Assembly: GCF_900046475.1 (NCBI RefSeq)
Contig: NZ_FCOU01000007.1
Span: 1-64,000 of the forward strand
Length of the DNA: 64,000 bases
DNA from: Collinsella ihumii
Lineage (GTDB): Bacteria > Actinomycetota > Coriobacteriia > Coriobacteriales > Coriobacteriaceae
Direction of reading: 5' to 3'
Position 1 is the stretch's first letter. Every line of letters begins with the position of its first letter. Both the position numbers and the translations under genes were made by a program. Below the pieces are notes generated by a model that had not been told where the DNA came from, searched no databases, and saw only the letters and a list, made by a program, of their open reading frames with translations. Below, in pieces: positions 1-13,399 of the stretch.

Positions 1-267
1 TAACTCCTTGCCGCGCGGCGGGGCCGCGCAGGCGGGCACCTTGAGAACCGGATACTGCGAGGAACTTTAGGGAAGACGAGCACCGATCCCGGTGCGATCG
101 TGTACCAGAAGAACCAAGTGACGAGTGAGGTCTGGCTTGACGCCAGGCCCCGCGAAGTTCCTTTTAACTCCAGAAGATGCGAACGCATACGAGATGGATC
201 CGATCGGCGTCATGCCGGCCGGACGGGCACCCCGGCCTCACGGCCCGCTCCGAGCGGGCCTTTGAAT
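1..267 (+). promoter_or_regulatory. rRNA operon leader with antitermination/processing-like motif and a hairpin just before 16S
   Basis: No gene is seen here; the short open frames overlap the rRNA transcript. Positions 39-60 read ccttgagaaccggatactgc plus ga. A close copy (ccttgagagccgcatagcga) lies in the 16S-23S spacer at 1901-1920, so the motif occurs before both large rRNAs, as expected for an antitermination or processing signal. Positions 242-260 form an 8-bp hairpin (ggcccgct/agcgggcc) followed by ttt, eight bases before the 16S 5' end. The promoter is probably left of the window. Confidence 0.55.
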
Positions 268-1775
<1,508 letters not shown>

Positions 1776-2148
1776 CTAGGGAGAGACAGCTTCCATGGGA
1801 AGAGACGAAGTGAATATCTCACAATTGCTACGGCCAGGTGTGCCCGCTCGGCCTTCCCCGGTTTCCCCGCAGCGTCCGGTCCCCGGGGTCGCCCCGCGTA
1901 CCTTGAGAGCCGCATAGCGAGCCCGGACGCCGACACGGCGTCCGGCGAGAGCGAAATACGATTCGATAGCGATATTGACAGAGTGAAGAACGGATATCGA
2001 TTCTGCGACATGTACACGGATTGATCGAAACGATCCTTATATATGGGTAGTAGCAATGAGCATCTGGTCGCCGGGGCGGATACCGCCCCGGCCGGTATGT
2101 TCGCGCCGCCCCGGGGGACGCCCCCGGGGCGCGGATATCAGACGGCAA
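1776..2148 (+). other. 16S-23S internal transcribed spacer, no tRNA
   Basis: A spacer of about 370 nt. I looked for tRNA-Ile/Ala signatures (TTCGA loop, CCA end) and found none. It holds a copy of the leader motif (1901-1920), a hairpin around 1925-1945 (cggacgccg/cggcgtccg) and GC-rich inverted stretches at 2070-2130 (ccggggcggat and accgccccgg; ccccggggga and cgcccccggggc) that probably belong to the 23S processing stem. Confidence 0.75.
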
Positions 2149-5124
<2,976 letters not shown>

Positions 5125-5222
5125 CACATCACTCCGACCGCATCGGACCGCGGACGCTCCCGAGACTCGCTGTGCGGCCCTCAGGGGCACGCGGGCGCCC
5201 CCGGGGCGGAGCGCCGCCCACC

Positions 5223-5339
5223 GGTCAGCGGTCCTGGCGGCCGGGGCACGCCCGGTCCCATTCCGAACCCGGAAGCTAAGCCGGCCAGCGCCGATGGTAC
5301 TGCGGGGGAAGCCCGTGGGAGAGCAGGGCGCCGCTGACC
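5223..5339 (+). rRNA. 5S ribosomal RNA
   Basis: About 117 nt. The terminal stem ggtcagcgg / ccgctgacc closes the molecule, and the internal cccattccgaacccggaagc loop B/C segment is typical of 5S rRNA. It lies about 100 nt after 23S with no tRNA between them and is followed at once by the operon terminator. Confidence 0.95.
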
Positions 5340-5360
5340 GGTGGACGGCGCTTCGTCGCA

Positions 5361-5406
5361 GGGGAGGGCCCCGCGGGATGTTCCCGCGGGGCCCTCCCCT
5401 TTTTTC
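5361..5406 (+). terminator. rRNA operon intrinsic terminator
   Basis: A perfect GC-rich stem (ggggagggccccgcggga / tcccgcggggccctcccc, 2-nt loop) is followed by six T residues. It sits 20 nt after 5S and is the clear end of the rRNA transcription unit. Confidence 0.95.
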
Positions 5407-5685
5407 ATGCCGCGATTCCGCGGGGGGCTCCGCCTGCTGCGGAGGCCCTCCCGTCGCGGATTCTTGCATAGCCGCTGATGCCGCCCGCCGGGCGATCTGG
5501 CGCGGTTCCGCCGGCTTCGGCGGCCTGGAGGACGAGGGCGCGCGGTATGCATAGCGGGAGAAATCGCGTTTCGGGGCTTCCGCCTGCTGAGGCTGTCGTG
5601 GTTCCTGCGTGCTTCTACGTCGTATCTCTCAGTTGCTAGTACAATACCTATGCATGTGCATTTGTAGATGATTTAGGTGGTGTAT

Positions 5686-6207
5686 ATGGCAGAGGCGGGA
5701 ATCGGTGTCGACATCGTCGAGATCAGCCGCATGGAGCAGATTCTCGAGAGGACGCCTTCATTTGCCCAGCGCCTGTTTACTGATGAGGAGCGGGCGTATT
5801 GCGATGCTTCTGCACGTCCTGCGTCGCATTATGCTTGCAGGTTCGCTGCTCGGGAAGCTGTCCTTAAAGCGCTCGGTACCGGTTTTGGTCAAGGTGTCGG
5901 CCGATCTGATGTTTCCGTATCTCGTGATAAGAACGGCAAGCCCCTTGCTGTCCTGAGCGGCCGCGCTGCAGAGATCGCCCAGCATCAAGGTATTGTTGAG
6001 GTCGCCTTGTCCTTATCGTTCACCACCGATTTGGCCATTGCGAACGCCCTTGCCATTACCGCCGATGTTCGCCCTAAGCCAAAAGATGTTAAAGAAGATG
6101 ATCGGACGAAGATCGCAAAATCCTTTCGTGAGGCTCGTGCGGTCCTCGACGAGCTTGATAGCGCATCTATCATTGAGCTGTCCGCCTCGGACGGCGAAAC
6201 GGCCTAA
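5686..6207 (+). CDS. acpS: holo-[acyl-carrier-protein] synthase with C-terminal extension
   Basis: Transfers 4'-phosphopantetheine from CoA to acyl carrier protein, activating fatty-acid synthesis in the cytoplasm. The N-terminal GVDIVEISRM motif carries the metal-binding Asp and the AAREAVLKALGTGF motif carries the metal-binding Glu. ATG 5686 is preceded by ttaggtgg at a good distance; a GTG at 5677 would overlap that site. The enzyme core is normally 120-130 residues, whereas this protein has 173. The last 45 residues after the final strand are charged (KPKDVKEDD and following) with no family I recognise. It begins the acpS-nnr-alr-udg-tsaE-tsaBD cluster and codes less GC-rich than the genes after it. 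The gap to nnr is 17 bp, so the two are probably co-transcribed. Confidence 0.93.
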   Translation: MAEAGIGVDIVEISRMEQILERTPSFAQRLFTDEERAYCDASARPASHYACRFAAREAVLKALGTGFGQGVGRSDVSVSRDKNGKPLAVLSGRAAEIAQHQGIVEVALSLSFTTDLAIANALAITADVRPKPKDVKEDDRTKIAKSFREARAVLDELDSASIIELSASDGETA

Positions 6208-6224
6208 CTGAAACGGGAGCTTAT

Positions 6225-7841
6225 ATGAAGCCTATTCTGAGTACCGAAGAAGTAGTCAAGCTCGAGAACATTATCGAGCGTGAAGGCACGTCCAAAGCTG
6301 AGCTTATGGAGCATGCGGGCGAGTTCGTAGCTTCGACAGCTCTTTCGTATCATCCGAAGGAGGTTGTTGTTCTTGTCGGCTTTGGCAACAACGGCGGTGA
6401 CGGTTGGGTTGCGGCCGACATCCTGCAGCAGCATGATGTCCATGTCGTCGTCGTGTCTCCCGTTGAGCCCAATGAGGTTCCGTCTGCTTTGGCGCGCCAT
6501 GTCGCCCGTCGTACCGCGGGGCGTGATGTCGAGATCGTCGTCGGTCCCTCGCGCGATGAGCTTGCAGCTCTTCTGGTGAAAGCCGATCTTGCCATCGATG
6601 CGATTTTGGGAACCGGCTTCCATGGAGAGGTTCGTCCGCCGTTTTCCATCTGGATCCCGACGCTGAACGACAGTTCTCCTCGCGTGATTTCCGTCGACGT
6701 CCCCTCCGGTTTGGATTCTGACAGCGGCGTTGCCGCCGATCACTGCGTGCGGGCTGATAAGACGGCCACCATGATCGCCCCCAAGATAGGCCTCTATAGC
6801 GCCGACGGCCCCCAGTTTGTCGGAGAGCTCGTGTGCGGCGAGCTTTACGATCGGTTGGATGAGGTTATCGACGATGTCGATCATGCGGCTGAAATCGTTG
6901 AGCCTGCGGACCTGGTGGATTACATCGAGCCTCTGCCTGCCAACGTCAACAAGTATTCCCGCGGATCGGTGCTCGTGGTCGCGGGGTCCGCTCGGTATCC
7001 CGGTGCCGCCATGATGGCCGCGAAGTCCGCAGCGCGTGCGGGCGCCGGCTATGTTGCTGTCGCTGCGCCCGATGCGTGTGCGAATCTGATTCGCATGGCG
7101 CTTCCCTCGATTCCGGTCATCGCCATTCCGTCCGATTCACGCGGATCGTTCGGTGCCGCTGCGCGCCAAGTGGTGTGCGAGATCGCAAAGAAATATGATT
7201 GCGTGCTCTGCGGGCCCGGGATGACGACGGCATCCGGCTGCATGCAGGTTGTCTCCGGCCTGCTTGAACTCGACGTGCCGCTTATCTTGGACGCCGATGC
7301 TCTCAACTGCCTTGCGCGTCTTTCGATTGACGGTATCGACAAGACTCCCGAGCTCTATCGTCGCGAGGCCCCGCTCATCTTGACGCCTCATCACCGTGAG
7401 CTGTCTCGCCTGGTGGGTGACGTTCCGGTTGACGACCTGGGTACTGCCATCGATGCCGCCCAGCGCATCGAGTGGGCGGTCGGATCGGATAATCTGGTCG
7501 TGGTCGCGAAGGGCGCGACGACGGCTATCGTGGGCGTAGAAAAGGTGCTCATTCCCATCTCGGGACCCGCCTCTCTTGCGACGGCCGGGTCGGGGGATGT
7601 GCTCGCCGGTATTATGGCGGGGACCGTTGCGACCGCCCATGGCGACGTTGATCGCTGGGAGCTGCTGTGCGCCTACGCGGTCGCCGTTCATTCCTATACG
7701 GGGTTTGCCGCAGCCGCCGAATATGGCGAGAAGAGCGTTATCGCCACGGATCTGATCGACCTGATCGGCGAGGCGCTTCAGCTTGTGGAAAACGAGGCCT
7801 GCAAGGATTTGGGAATTCTGACCGATGGGGAGGCTGAGTAG
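6225..7841 (+). CDS. nnr: bifunctional NAD(P)H-hydrate epimerase / ADP-dependent NAD(P)H-hydrate dehydratase
   Basis: Repairs hydrated NAD(P)H. The N-terminal YjeF domain (about residues 1-215; GFGNNGGDGWVAADIL) epimerises the hydrate. The C-terminal ribokinase-like domain (about 230-538) dehydrates the S form using ADP; it shows GSARYPGAAMMAAKSAARAG, LTPHHRELSRL and the ATAGSGDVLAGIMAG nucleotide loop. The length of 538 aa fits the fused family. ATG 6225 follows acgggag. The pairing with acpS and alr is common in actinobacteria and is seen here as well: alr starts 3 bp after the stop. Confidence 0.95.
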   Translation: MKPILSTEEVVKLENIIEREGTSKAELMEHAGEFVASTALSYHPKEVVVLVGFGNNGGDGWVAADILQQHDVHVVVVSPVEPNEVPSALARHVARRTAGRDVEIVVGPSRDELAALLVKADLAIDAILGTGFHGEVRPPFSIWIPTLNDSSPRVISVDVPSGLDSDSGVAADHCVRADKTATMIAPKIGLYSADGPQFVGELVCGELYDRLDEVIDDVDHAAEIVEPADLVDYIEPLPANVNKYSRGSVLVVAGSARYPGAAMMAAKSAARAGAGYVAVAAPDACANLIRMALPSIPVIAIPSDSRGSFGAAARQVVCEIAKKYDCVLCGPGMTTASGCMQVVSGLLELDVPLILDADALNCLARLSIDGIDKTPELYRREAPLILTPHHRELSRLVGDVPVDDLGTAIDAAQRIEWAVGSDNLVVVAKGATTAIVGVEKVLIPISGPASLATAGSGDVLAGIMAGTVATAHGDVDRWELLCAYAVAVHSYTGFAAAAEYGEKSVIATDLIDLIGEALQLVENEACKDLGILTDGEAE

Positions 7842-7844
7842 GCC

Positions 7845-8996
7845 ATGGTGCTTCGCAAGGAGCCTCTGACGCGATGGGCGTGGGTCGAAATCGACCAGGG
7901 CGCGCTTCGTCGCAATACGCGTGCGTTTAAAAACCTCTTGGGGCCGCGACAGCGCCTGTGCTGCGTCGTGAAGGCGGATGCGTACGGTCATGGGGCTGTT
8001 GCCTGCGCAAAGGTCATGCACGCCACAGGGACCGACATGTTCGCCGTGGCGACGGTGAACGAGGGGGTCGAGCTTCGCCAGGGCGGGATCGCCGAGCCGA
8101 TTTTGGTGCTGAGCGAGCCCCCGATGGCGGCGATCGACACGCTGCTCGAGCACAATCTCATGCCCTCCATCTACACATCGGAGTTCGCCCTCGCCTACGG
8201 AGAGCGCGCGGTGAGCTGCGGCACGATCGGCAAATACCACATGGCGATCGAGACGGGCATGAATCGCATCGGCGTGCACTATGCCGATGTCCTCGAGTTC
8301 CGGCGCGAGATCGATTTCCATCGCGGCATCCATTGCGACGGCGTGTTCACGCATTTTGCGACTGCCGACGAGTCGAACGGCTGGGACTATAAGCTGCAGT
8401 GCAAGCGTTTCGACGAGGCGGTCGCCGCCATGAAGGATGCGGGATATGAGTGCGGTATCGTCCACTGCGACAACACCGTGGCGTCGATCCTCGACGGCTC
8501 GACGCATTACGATATGATTCGCGCGGGCATCGGTCTGTACGGATTGCAGCCCAGTGAGGTCACGCGTCCCGTGTTCCCGCTCGACCCCGTCATGAGCGTC
8601 AAGGCGCGCGTGACGCGAACTGCGCACCCGGCAATGGGAGAGGGTGTCGGGTACGGCTTCACCTACCGCGTTCCCCGCGCGCGCGTGCAGATCTGCACCT
8701 TGCCGCTCGGCTATGCGGACGGTCTGTCCCGCACGCTCTCGAATCGCATGGACGTGCTGTATCGCGGCATGCGCATCCCCCAGGTGGGAAACATCTGCAT
8801 GGATCAGATGATGGTCGCGATTACCCAGACTTCCCGCCAGCAGATTCCCGAGGCCCAGATGGGTGATATCATGACCGTCGTCGGGCGCGACGGGGACGCC
8901 GAGATCACGATGGACGAGATGGCGCAGCTGCGCGGCACCATCAACTACGAGGTTGCGTGCGGGTTCGGCATGCGGCTCGAGAAGATCTACTGCTAA
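7845..8996 (+). CDS. alr: alanine racemase
   Basis: A PLP enzyme that interconverts L- and D-alanine for peptidoglycan. VVKADAYGHGA carries the PLP lysine (about K43), and VGYGFTY near residue 268 matches the catalytic-Tyr region. At 383 aa it has the normal fold-III TIM barrel plus beta-domain length. ATG 7845 lies just after the nnr stop with ggggaggc upstream, which indicates translational coupling. The C-terminal NYEVACGFGMR motif is typical of the family. Confidence 0.96.
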   Translation: MVLRKEPLTRWAWVEIDQGALRRNTRAFKNLLGPRQRLCCVVKADAYGHGAVACAKVMHATGTDMFAVATVNEGVELRQGGIAEPILVLSEPPMAAIDTLLEHNLMPSIYTSEFALAYGERAVSCGTIGKYHMAIETGMNRIGVHYADVLEFRREIDFHRGIHCDGVFTHFATADESNGWDYKLQCKRFDEAVAAMKDAGYECGIVHCDNTVASILDGSTHYDMIRAGIGLYGLQPSEVTRPVFPLDPVMSVKARVTRTAHPAMGEGVGYGFTYRVPRARVQICTLPLGYADGLSRTLSNRMDVLYRGMRIPQVGNICMDQMMVAITQTSRQQIPEAQMGDIMTVVGRDGDAEITMDEMAQLRGTINYEVACGFGMRLEKIYC

Positions 8997-9005
8997 GGAG
9001 CACCC

Positions 9006-9665
9006 ATGGGCGTGATGCATATTCCAGGGCATGAGCACCAGAAGCCACGCGAGGTCTCCCTCGAGGAGATCAGCTCTGTGCTGGGGGATTGCCGCCTGTG
9101 CCCGCTGTACGAGACGCGCACGAACATCGTGTTCGGTGTGGGCAACCCCCATGCGCGTGTGATGTTCGTGGGCGAGGCCCCCGGGCGCAATGAAGACCTG
9201 CAGGGAGAGCCGTTTGTGGGCAGGGCCGGAGAGAACCTGAACGGGATCCTCTCGCTCGCAGGGCTCAAGCGGGAGGATATCTACATCGCGAACGTGCTGA
9301 AGTGCCGTCCTCCGGGAAACCGCGATCCTCGGCCCGATGAGGTGCTCGCCTGCTCGCCGTTTTTGCGGGAGCAGATTCGCAGCATCTGGCCGGATATCAT
9401 CGTGACGCTGGGGAACCCTGCGACGCATTTTGTGCTCAAAACCGAAATCGGCATCACGAAGCTGCGCGGGAGGTTCCATCAGATGGGGCATTTCGTGGTC
9501 ATGCCGACCTTCCATCCGGCGGCGGCGCTGCGCAACCCCGCGTGGCAGAAGTTGATCGAAGAGGATTTTCGCATGCTGGGAGACTATCTCGAGCGTCATC
9601 CCGCCGATGCTCCCGTTGCGCCCGCGTCGGAGCACTCCGACGCGCTGCCGAAGGTCGTGGAGTAG
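9006..9665 (+). CDS. uracil-DNA glycosylase, family 4 ([4Fe-4S])
   Basis: Excises uracil from DNA. The catalytic GEAPGRNEDLQGEPFVGRAG motif, the Cys pair LGDCRLCP (about C29/C32), KCRPPGNRDP and the later Cys in VLACSPF supply the four ligands of the family-4 iron-sulfur cluster. TFHPAAALRNP near residue 170 is the HPA(S) motif. At 219 aa it has a normal length with a short tail. aaggag precedes ATG 9006. It is inserted between alr and tsaE in an otherwise standard actinobacterial cluster, 9 bp after alr. A degenerate relative is encoded at 24860. Confidence 0.93.
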   Translation: MGVMHIPGHEHQKPREVSLEEISSVLGDCRLCPLYETRTNIVFGVGNPHARVMFVGEAPGRNEDLQGEPFVGRAGENLNGILSLAGLKREDIYIANVLKCRPPGNRDPRPDEVLACSPFLREQIRSIWPDIIVTLGNPATHFVLKTEIGITKLRGRFHQMGHFVVMPTFHPAAALRNPAWQKLIEEDFRMLGDYLERHPADAPVAPASEHSDALPKVVE

Positions 9666-9666
9666 C

Positions 9667-10203
9667 ATGGCGCTCAGCCGAATCGGAGCCGGCCGCTTTG
9701 TGAGCGAATCGGTCGAAGACACCATGGAATTCGGGCGGCTCATGGCAGGAGAGGTGCGCGATGGCGACGTGTTAGTGCTCACCGGGGGCCTGGGCGTGGG
9801 AAAGACCCATCTGACCAAGGGACTCTCTGCCGGGCTGGGGGACACCCATCCGGTGACCAGCCCCACCTTTGCGCTCATGGCGGTGCACGATGGCGGGCGG
9901 ATCCCCTTGTTCCATTTTGATCTGTATCGTCTGGAGCATGCGTATGAACTCGAGGATACGGGCGTGTACGACGTGCTGGGATACGAGGGCGTATGCGTGC
10001 TGGAGTGGGGGGAGCAGTTCCAGGACGAGCTGACCGACGAGTTCCTCTCCGTGGTGATCCAGCGCGATCCGGAAGACGAGACGAGACGCTTGGTGTCGCT
10101 TGAGCCGCACGGCGTTCGAGCGCAGGAGCTTGCGCGTGATATCGATCTGGCGGCGGCCCGCATCGCGGGCGCGCCTGACGCGACGGGAAATGGATGCAAT
10201 TGA
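9667..10203 (+). CDS. tsaE: tRNA threonylcarbamoyladenosine biosynthesis ATPase TsaE
   Basis: The P-loop ATPase of the t6A37 tRNA modification complex. The Walker A motif GGLGVGKTHLT lies at residues 40-50 (K46), with TSPTFALM, FHFDLYRLE and LEWGEQF as further family motifs. At 178 aa the length is normal when ATG 9667 is used, which begins one base after the udg stop with gtggag upstream. Longer readings starting at 9607 overlap udg and are less likely. The stop tga shares its last base with the next gene's ATG (10203), so TsaE is coupled to its TsaB/TsaD partner. Confidence 0.95.
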   Translation: MALSRIGAGRFVSESVEDTMEFGRLMAGEVRDGDVLVLTGGLGVGKTHLTKGLSAGLGDTHPVTSPTFALMAVHDGGRIPLFHFDLYRLEHAYELEDTGVYDVLGYEGVCVLEWGEQFQDELTDEFLSVVIQRDPEDETRRLVSLEPHGVRAQELARDIDLAAARIAGAPDATGNGCN

Positions 10204-12650
10204 TGTCAGATGCAGATGAGATGCGATCGTTGATCTTGGCGTGCGATACGTCGACCGATATGCTGGCGTGCGCGCTGGCGTGGTGGCCGGCGCACGGCGT
10301 GTCGCCTGCGGCCGCCGCGGGCGTTGAGGTTCTCGCCCGAGCCGACCATCTGTGCCGTCGCCATGCGAACGTGGAACTGGTCGATACCGTTGCCGCGGTG
10401 CTCGAGAAGGCCGGAAAAGCCATGGACGACGTCGACGCGGTGCTGGTCGGGCGCGGTCCCGGCTCGTTCACGGGCGTGCGTATCGGGATCTCCACGGCAA
10501 AGGGCCTTGCGCGCGGTGCCAATGTCGATCTGTTCGGCGTCTCGACGCTCGACGCAACCGCATGGACGGCATGGCGAGCGGGCGTTCGTGGTCTCGTGGG
10601 CGTTGCCGCCGATGCCATGCGCGGCGAGGTGTACCCCGCGCTCTACCGTCTTGACGAGAGGGGCGCGGTGCGGCTCTATGAGCGCGAGCGCGTCGTAAAG
10701 GCCTCGGTCGCCATCGAAGAGTGGTCCTCCCGTCCCGATGCGCACGAGATTCAGCTGACCGGCGACGGCTTGGTGCGCTACGGCAACCGGTTTGAAGAGG
10801 CGGGCCTGATGGCGCGCGTGCTGTCGCGCGATCTGTGGTGGCCGACGGGTGAAGGGCTGCTGCTTGCCGCCCGCGCGCTTATCGACAAGGCGGGCGGATC
10901 CGAGGCGGCGCTTGGTTCCGGAGACCCCGCGCTCGTGCTTCCCATCTACACGCGTCTGTCGGATGCGGAGGAAAACGAGCGCAGGCGCCTTGGCCTGGCG
11001 GAAAGCGCTCATATGGATACGACCGGCGTTGCCGACGAGCTTGCCGGCAGGCATCTGCAGCTGAGGCCCATGGGCGCCGCCGATGCGGAAGCGGCCTCGG
11101 AGCTCGAGGCGGCTTGTTTCGAGGGCGCGGGGCATGCTCCGTGGACGCCGACGATGTTTTTGGACGAGCTGGGAGACGGGGTCGCGGCGCCGCGCTCCTG
11201 GTGGGTGGCCCATGATGATGGCAAGCTCATCGGCATCGCGGGGGGTATGGTCGTTGACAAGGACGTTCAGGTACTAGACGTCGCGGTCGACGCGGGCTAT
11301 CGTCGTCAGGGCATCGCGCGCAAGCTGCTCGCGCACGTAAGCTATGACGCGCAGATGCTCGGCTGCGAAAGCGCGTCTCTCGAGGTCGAAGCGGATAACG
11401 CCGCCGCCGTCGCGCTCTATGAGGAGCTTGGGTTCTCTCAGGTGGGGATCAGGCGCGGCTACTACGGCCCCGGTATCGATGCCTGCGTCATGAGCGCCTC
11501 GCTCCCGTTGGCCTTGCCGGTTGATGCGGCGTCTCCCGAGCCGACCTCCGCCGTCCATCGCGCCTGGCCGCTTTCCGAGCCCCGCCGTACGGATGCCGAG
11601 CTTGCTGAGCTCGATCGTCGAAAGCCCGTGCTCGCTATCGAGAGCTCGTGCGACGAGACGGCCGTCGCCATCATCGACGCAGACGGTACCCTGCTGGCGA
11701 ATCAGGTTTCCACCCAGATCGATTTTCACGCTCGCTTTGGCGGCGTGGTGCCCGAAATCGCCTCCCGCAAGCATGTCGAGGTCATTGTCGGCGTCGTCGA
11801 TGCCGCGCTCGAGGAGGCGGCGGAGGCGCTCGGTCTCGAGGGTGGGGCGCTGTCGCCCAAGGAGCTCGCTGCGGTGGGCGTGACGCAGGGCCCGGGTCTT
11901 GTCGGCGCGCTGGTGGTCGGCGTGGCGTTCGCCAAGGGCTTCGCCTATGCGGCGGGAAAGCCACTCATCTGCGTGAACCATCTTGAGGGGCATCTGTATG
12001 CCAACCTGCTGACAACCCCCGACCTCAAGCCCCCGTTCATCTTCACGCTGGTGTCCGGCGGTCACACGATGCTCGTGCACGTGCGCGCGTGGGGCGATTA
12101 CGAGGTGCTGGGGGAGACGCTTGACGATGCGGTGGGCGAGGCGTTCGACAAGGTCGCGAAGGCGCTCGGGCTCGGGTATCCCGGAGGGCCGATCATCTCG
12201 CGCCTTGCGGAGGACGGCAACCCCAAGGCCATAGACTTCCCGCGCGCCCTGAATCGCAAGGGAGATTACCGCTTCTCGCTCTCAGGGCTCAAGACCGCGG
12301 TCATGCTCTATATCGAGCAAGAGAACAAAGCGGGCAGGCCTATCCATCTGCCCGACCTCGCAGCCTCGTTCGAGGCAGCGGTTTTCGACGTCCAGTACAA
12401 GAAGGCGCGCAACGCATTGCGCGAGACGGGGGCAAAGGAGTACTGCATCGGCGGTGGCGTTGCAGCCAATCCCCACTTGCGCGACATGATGGTCAGGAAG
12501 CTGAGCCGCCAGGGGATCAGGGTGACCGTGCCTCCGCAAAACGCGTGCACCGATAATGCCGCCATGATCGCCGTCGTTGCGCGAGAGAAGTTCTTGAAAG
12601 GTGAGTTCTCGGACTTCTCGATCGATGCGGATCCCAACATGACGCTTTAG
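10203..12650 (+). CDS. TsaB-RimI-TsaD three-domain fusion protein
   Basis: One 815-residue polypeptide holds three enzymes that are usually separate. Residues 8-230 are TsaB-like (ILACDTSTDML; GRGPGSFTGVRIG near 83), the scaffold of t6A synthesis. Residues 285-430 are a GNAT acetyltransferase of the RimI type (YRRQGIARKLLAHV; NAAAVALYEELGF), which acetylates ribosomal protein S18 in E. coli. Residues 474-815 are TsaD (AIESSCDETAVAI; HLEGHLYANLL with the metal His pair; SGGHTMLV; GGGVAANPHLRDM; CTDNAAMIA), which moves threonylcarbamoyl onto tRNA A37. All key motifs are intact, so the fusion looks functional. The start is taken at ATG 10203, overlapping the tsaE stop; ATG 10194 is in frame and possible. 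The gene order equals the separate tsaB-rimI-tsaD order of other actinobacteria. Confidence 0.95.
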   Translation: MSDADEMRSLILACDTSTDMLACALAWWPAHGVSPAAAAGVEVLARADHLCRRHANVELVDTVAAVLEKAGKAMDDVDAVLVGRGPGSFTGVRIGISTAKGLARGANVDLFGVSTLDATAWTAWRAGVRGLVGVAADAMRGEVYPALYRLDERGAVRLYERERVVKASVAIEEWSSRPDAHEIQLTGDGLVRYGNRFEEAGLMARVLSRDLWWPTGEGLLLAARALIDKAGGSEAALGSGDPALVLPIYTRLSDAEENERRRLGLAESAHMDTTGVADELAGRHLQLRPMGAADAEAASELEAACFEGAGHAPWTPTMFLDELGDGVAAPRSWWVAHDDGKLIGIAGGMVVDKDVQVLDVAVDAGYRRQGIARKLLAHVSYDAQMLGCESASLEVEADNAAAVALYEELGFSQVGIRRGYYGPGIDACVMSASLPLALPVDAASPEPTSAVHRAWPLSEPRRTDAELAELDRRKPVLAIESSCDETAVAIIDADGTLLANQVSTQIDFHARFGGVVPEIASRKHVEVIVGVVDAALEEAAEALGLEGGALSPKELAAVGVTQGPGLVGALVVGVAFAKGFAYAAGKPLICVNHLEGHLYANLLTTPDLKPPFIFTLVSGGHTMLVHVRAWGDYEVLGETLDDAVGEAFDKVAKALGLGYPGGPIISRLAEDGNPKAIDFPRALNRKGDYRFSLSGLKTAVMLYIEQENKAGRPIHLPDLAASFEAAVFDVQYKKARNALRETGAKEYCIGGGVAANPHLRDMMVRKLSRQGIRVTVPPQNACTDNAAMIAVVAREKFLKGEFSDFSIDADPNMTL

Positions 12651-12675
12651 GGAAGCGCCGATCGGTCCGCGTTCG
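12651..12675 (+). repeat. copy of dispersed gcgccgatc repeat
   Basis: ggaagcgccgatcggtccgc directly follows the tsaBD stop. It is the most diverged of four related intergenic copies (others at 15930, 24221 and 33695). Confidence 0.4.
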
Positions 12676-12723
12676 TCTTCTCGAAAAGGGGGAACGGAGA
12701 ATCGATGGCGCGAGCGGGGACGG

Positions 12724-13386
12724 CTATCGGCCGAGCGCGATGTCTACGAGCTGCTGCTGCGTGTCGACGATGAAGTCGGCCCCTGCCGCCTCGAGTTCCG
12801 TGCGGCCGCGGAATCCCCAGGTGACACCCGCTACGGCGAGGCCCGCGTTGTGACCGGTCTCCACATCTACGTTGGAGTCGCCTACGTAGAGCGTCCGCTC
12901 CGGTGCGGCATCGAGCTGCTCGAGAACATGAAGCGTGATGGGCGCTGCCGGCTTGGGATCGAACTGCGCCGTATGGCCCTGGACGACGGCGAATCGACCG
13001 GTTCCGAAATAGCGCTGGATCAGCGGGCGGGCGGCGGCATGGTCCTTATTGGTGAGGACGGCGAGCGTCAGCCCCGCCGAGCGCAGCGCATCGAGCATCT
13101 CGATCGTTCCCGGGTAGGGGGCCGTGTGGTCCTCCTTGTGGAGGTCGTAGCAGGTCCGGAACTCTGAGAGCACGCGCTCGAACAGAGCCCCGTCCCCTGC
13201 GAATTCAGCGGGCATGAAGCGTTCGACTAGCTTCTGCATGCCGTTTCCCACCTTGTAGCGATAGGCGTCGATGGGAAAGGTCGGCCAGCCGTGTGCCGCG
13301 CAAACGCGGTTCGCGCTGCGCGCGAGATCCTCGAGGGTGTCGAGAACAGTGCCGTCGAGGTCGAAGATGACATGGGTGAAGGGCAT
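12724..13386 (-). CDS. HAD-family hydrolase, phosphoglycolate-phosphatase-like
   Basis: A haloacid dehalogenase phosphatase of 220 aa. FDLDGTVLDT at residues 8-17 holds the nucleophile and acid Asp, VLTNKDH is motif II, and LYVGDSNVDVETG is the motif III/IV region. The substrate is not evident; the cap-1 type matches phosphoglycolate or pyrophosphate phosphatases. ATG 13386 follows taggagcaccgcccat; upstream in-frame sequence overlaps hypE and is not used. It lies 13 bp after hypE and is probably the last gene of the hyp operon. Confidence 0.88.
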   Translation of the reverse strand: MPFTHVIFDLDGTVLDTLEDLARSANRVCAAHGWPTFPIDAYRYKVGNGMQKLVERFMPAEFAGDGALFERVLSEFRTCYDLHKEDHTAPYPGTIEMLDALRSAGLTLAVLTNKDHAAARPLIQRYFGTGRFAVVQGHTAQFDPKPAAPITLHVLEQLDAAPERTLYVGDSNVDVETGHNAGLAVAGVTWGFRGRTELEAAGADFIVDTQQQLVDIALGR

Positions 13387-13399
13387 ATGGGCGGTGCTC

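Noticed and set aside
1776-2148. A possible tRNA in the 16S-23S spacer
   Set aside because: No T-loop, anticodon stem or CCA-like end could be found.
7137-10199. A 1020-codon open frame on the minus strand across nnr, alr, udg and tsaE
   Set aside because: It is antisense to four well-supported genes; composition (Arg/His-rich) is that of a high-GC shadow and it has no known motif.
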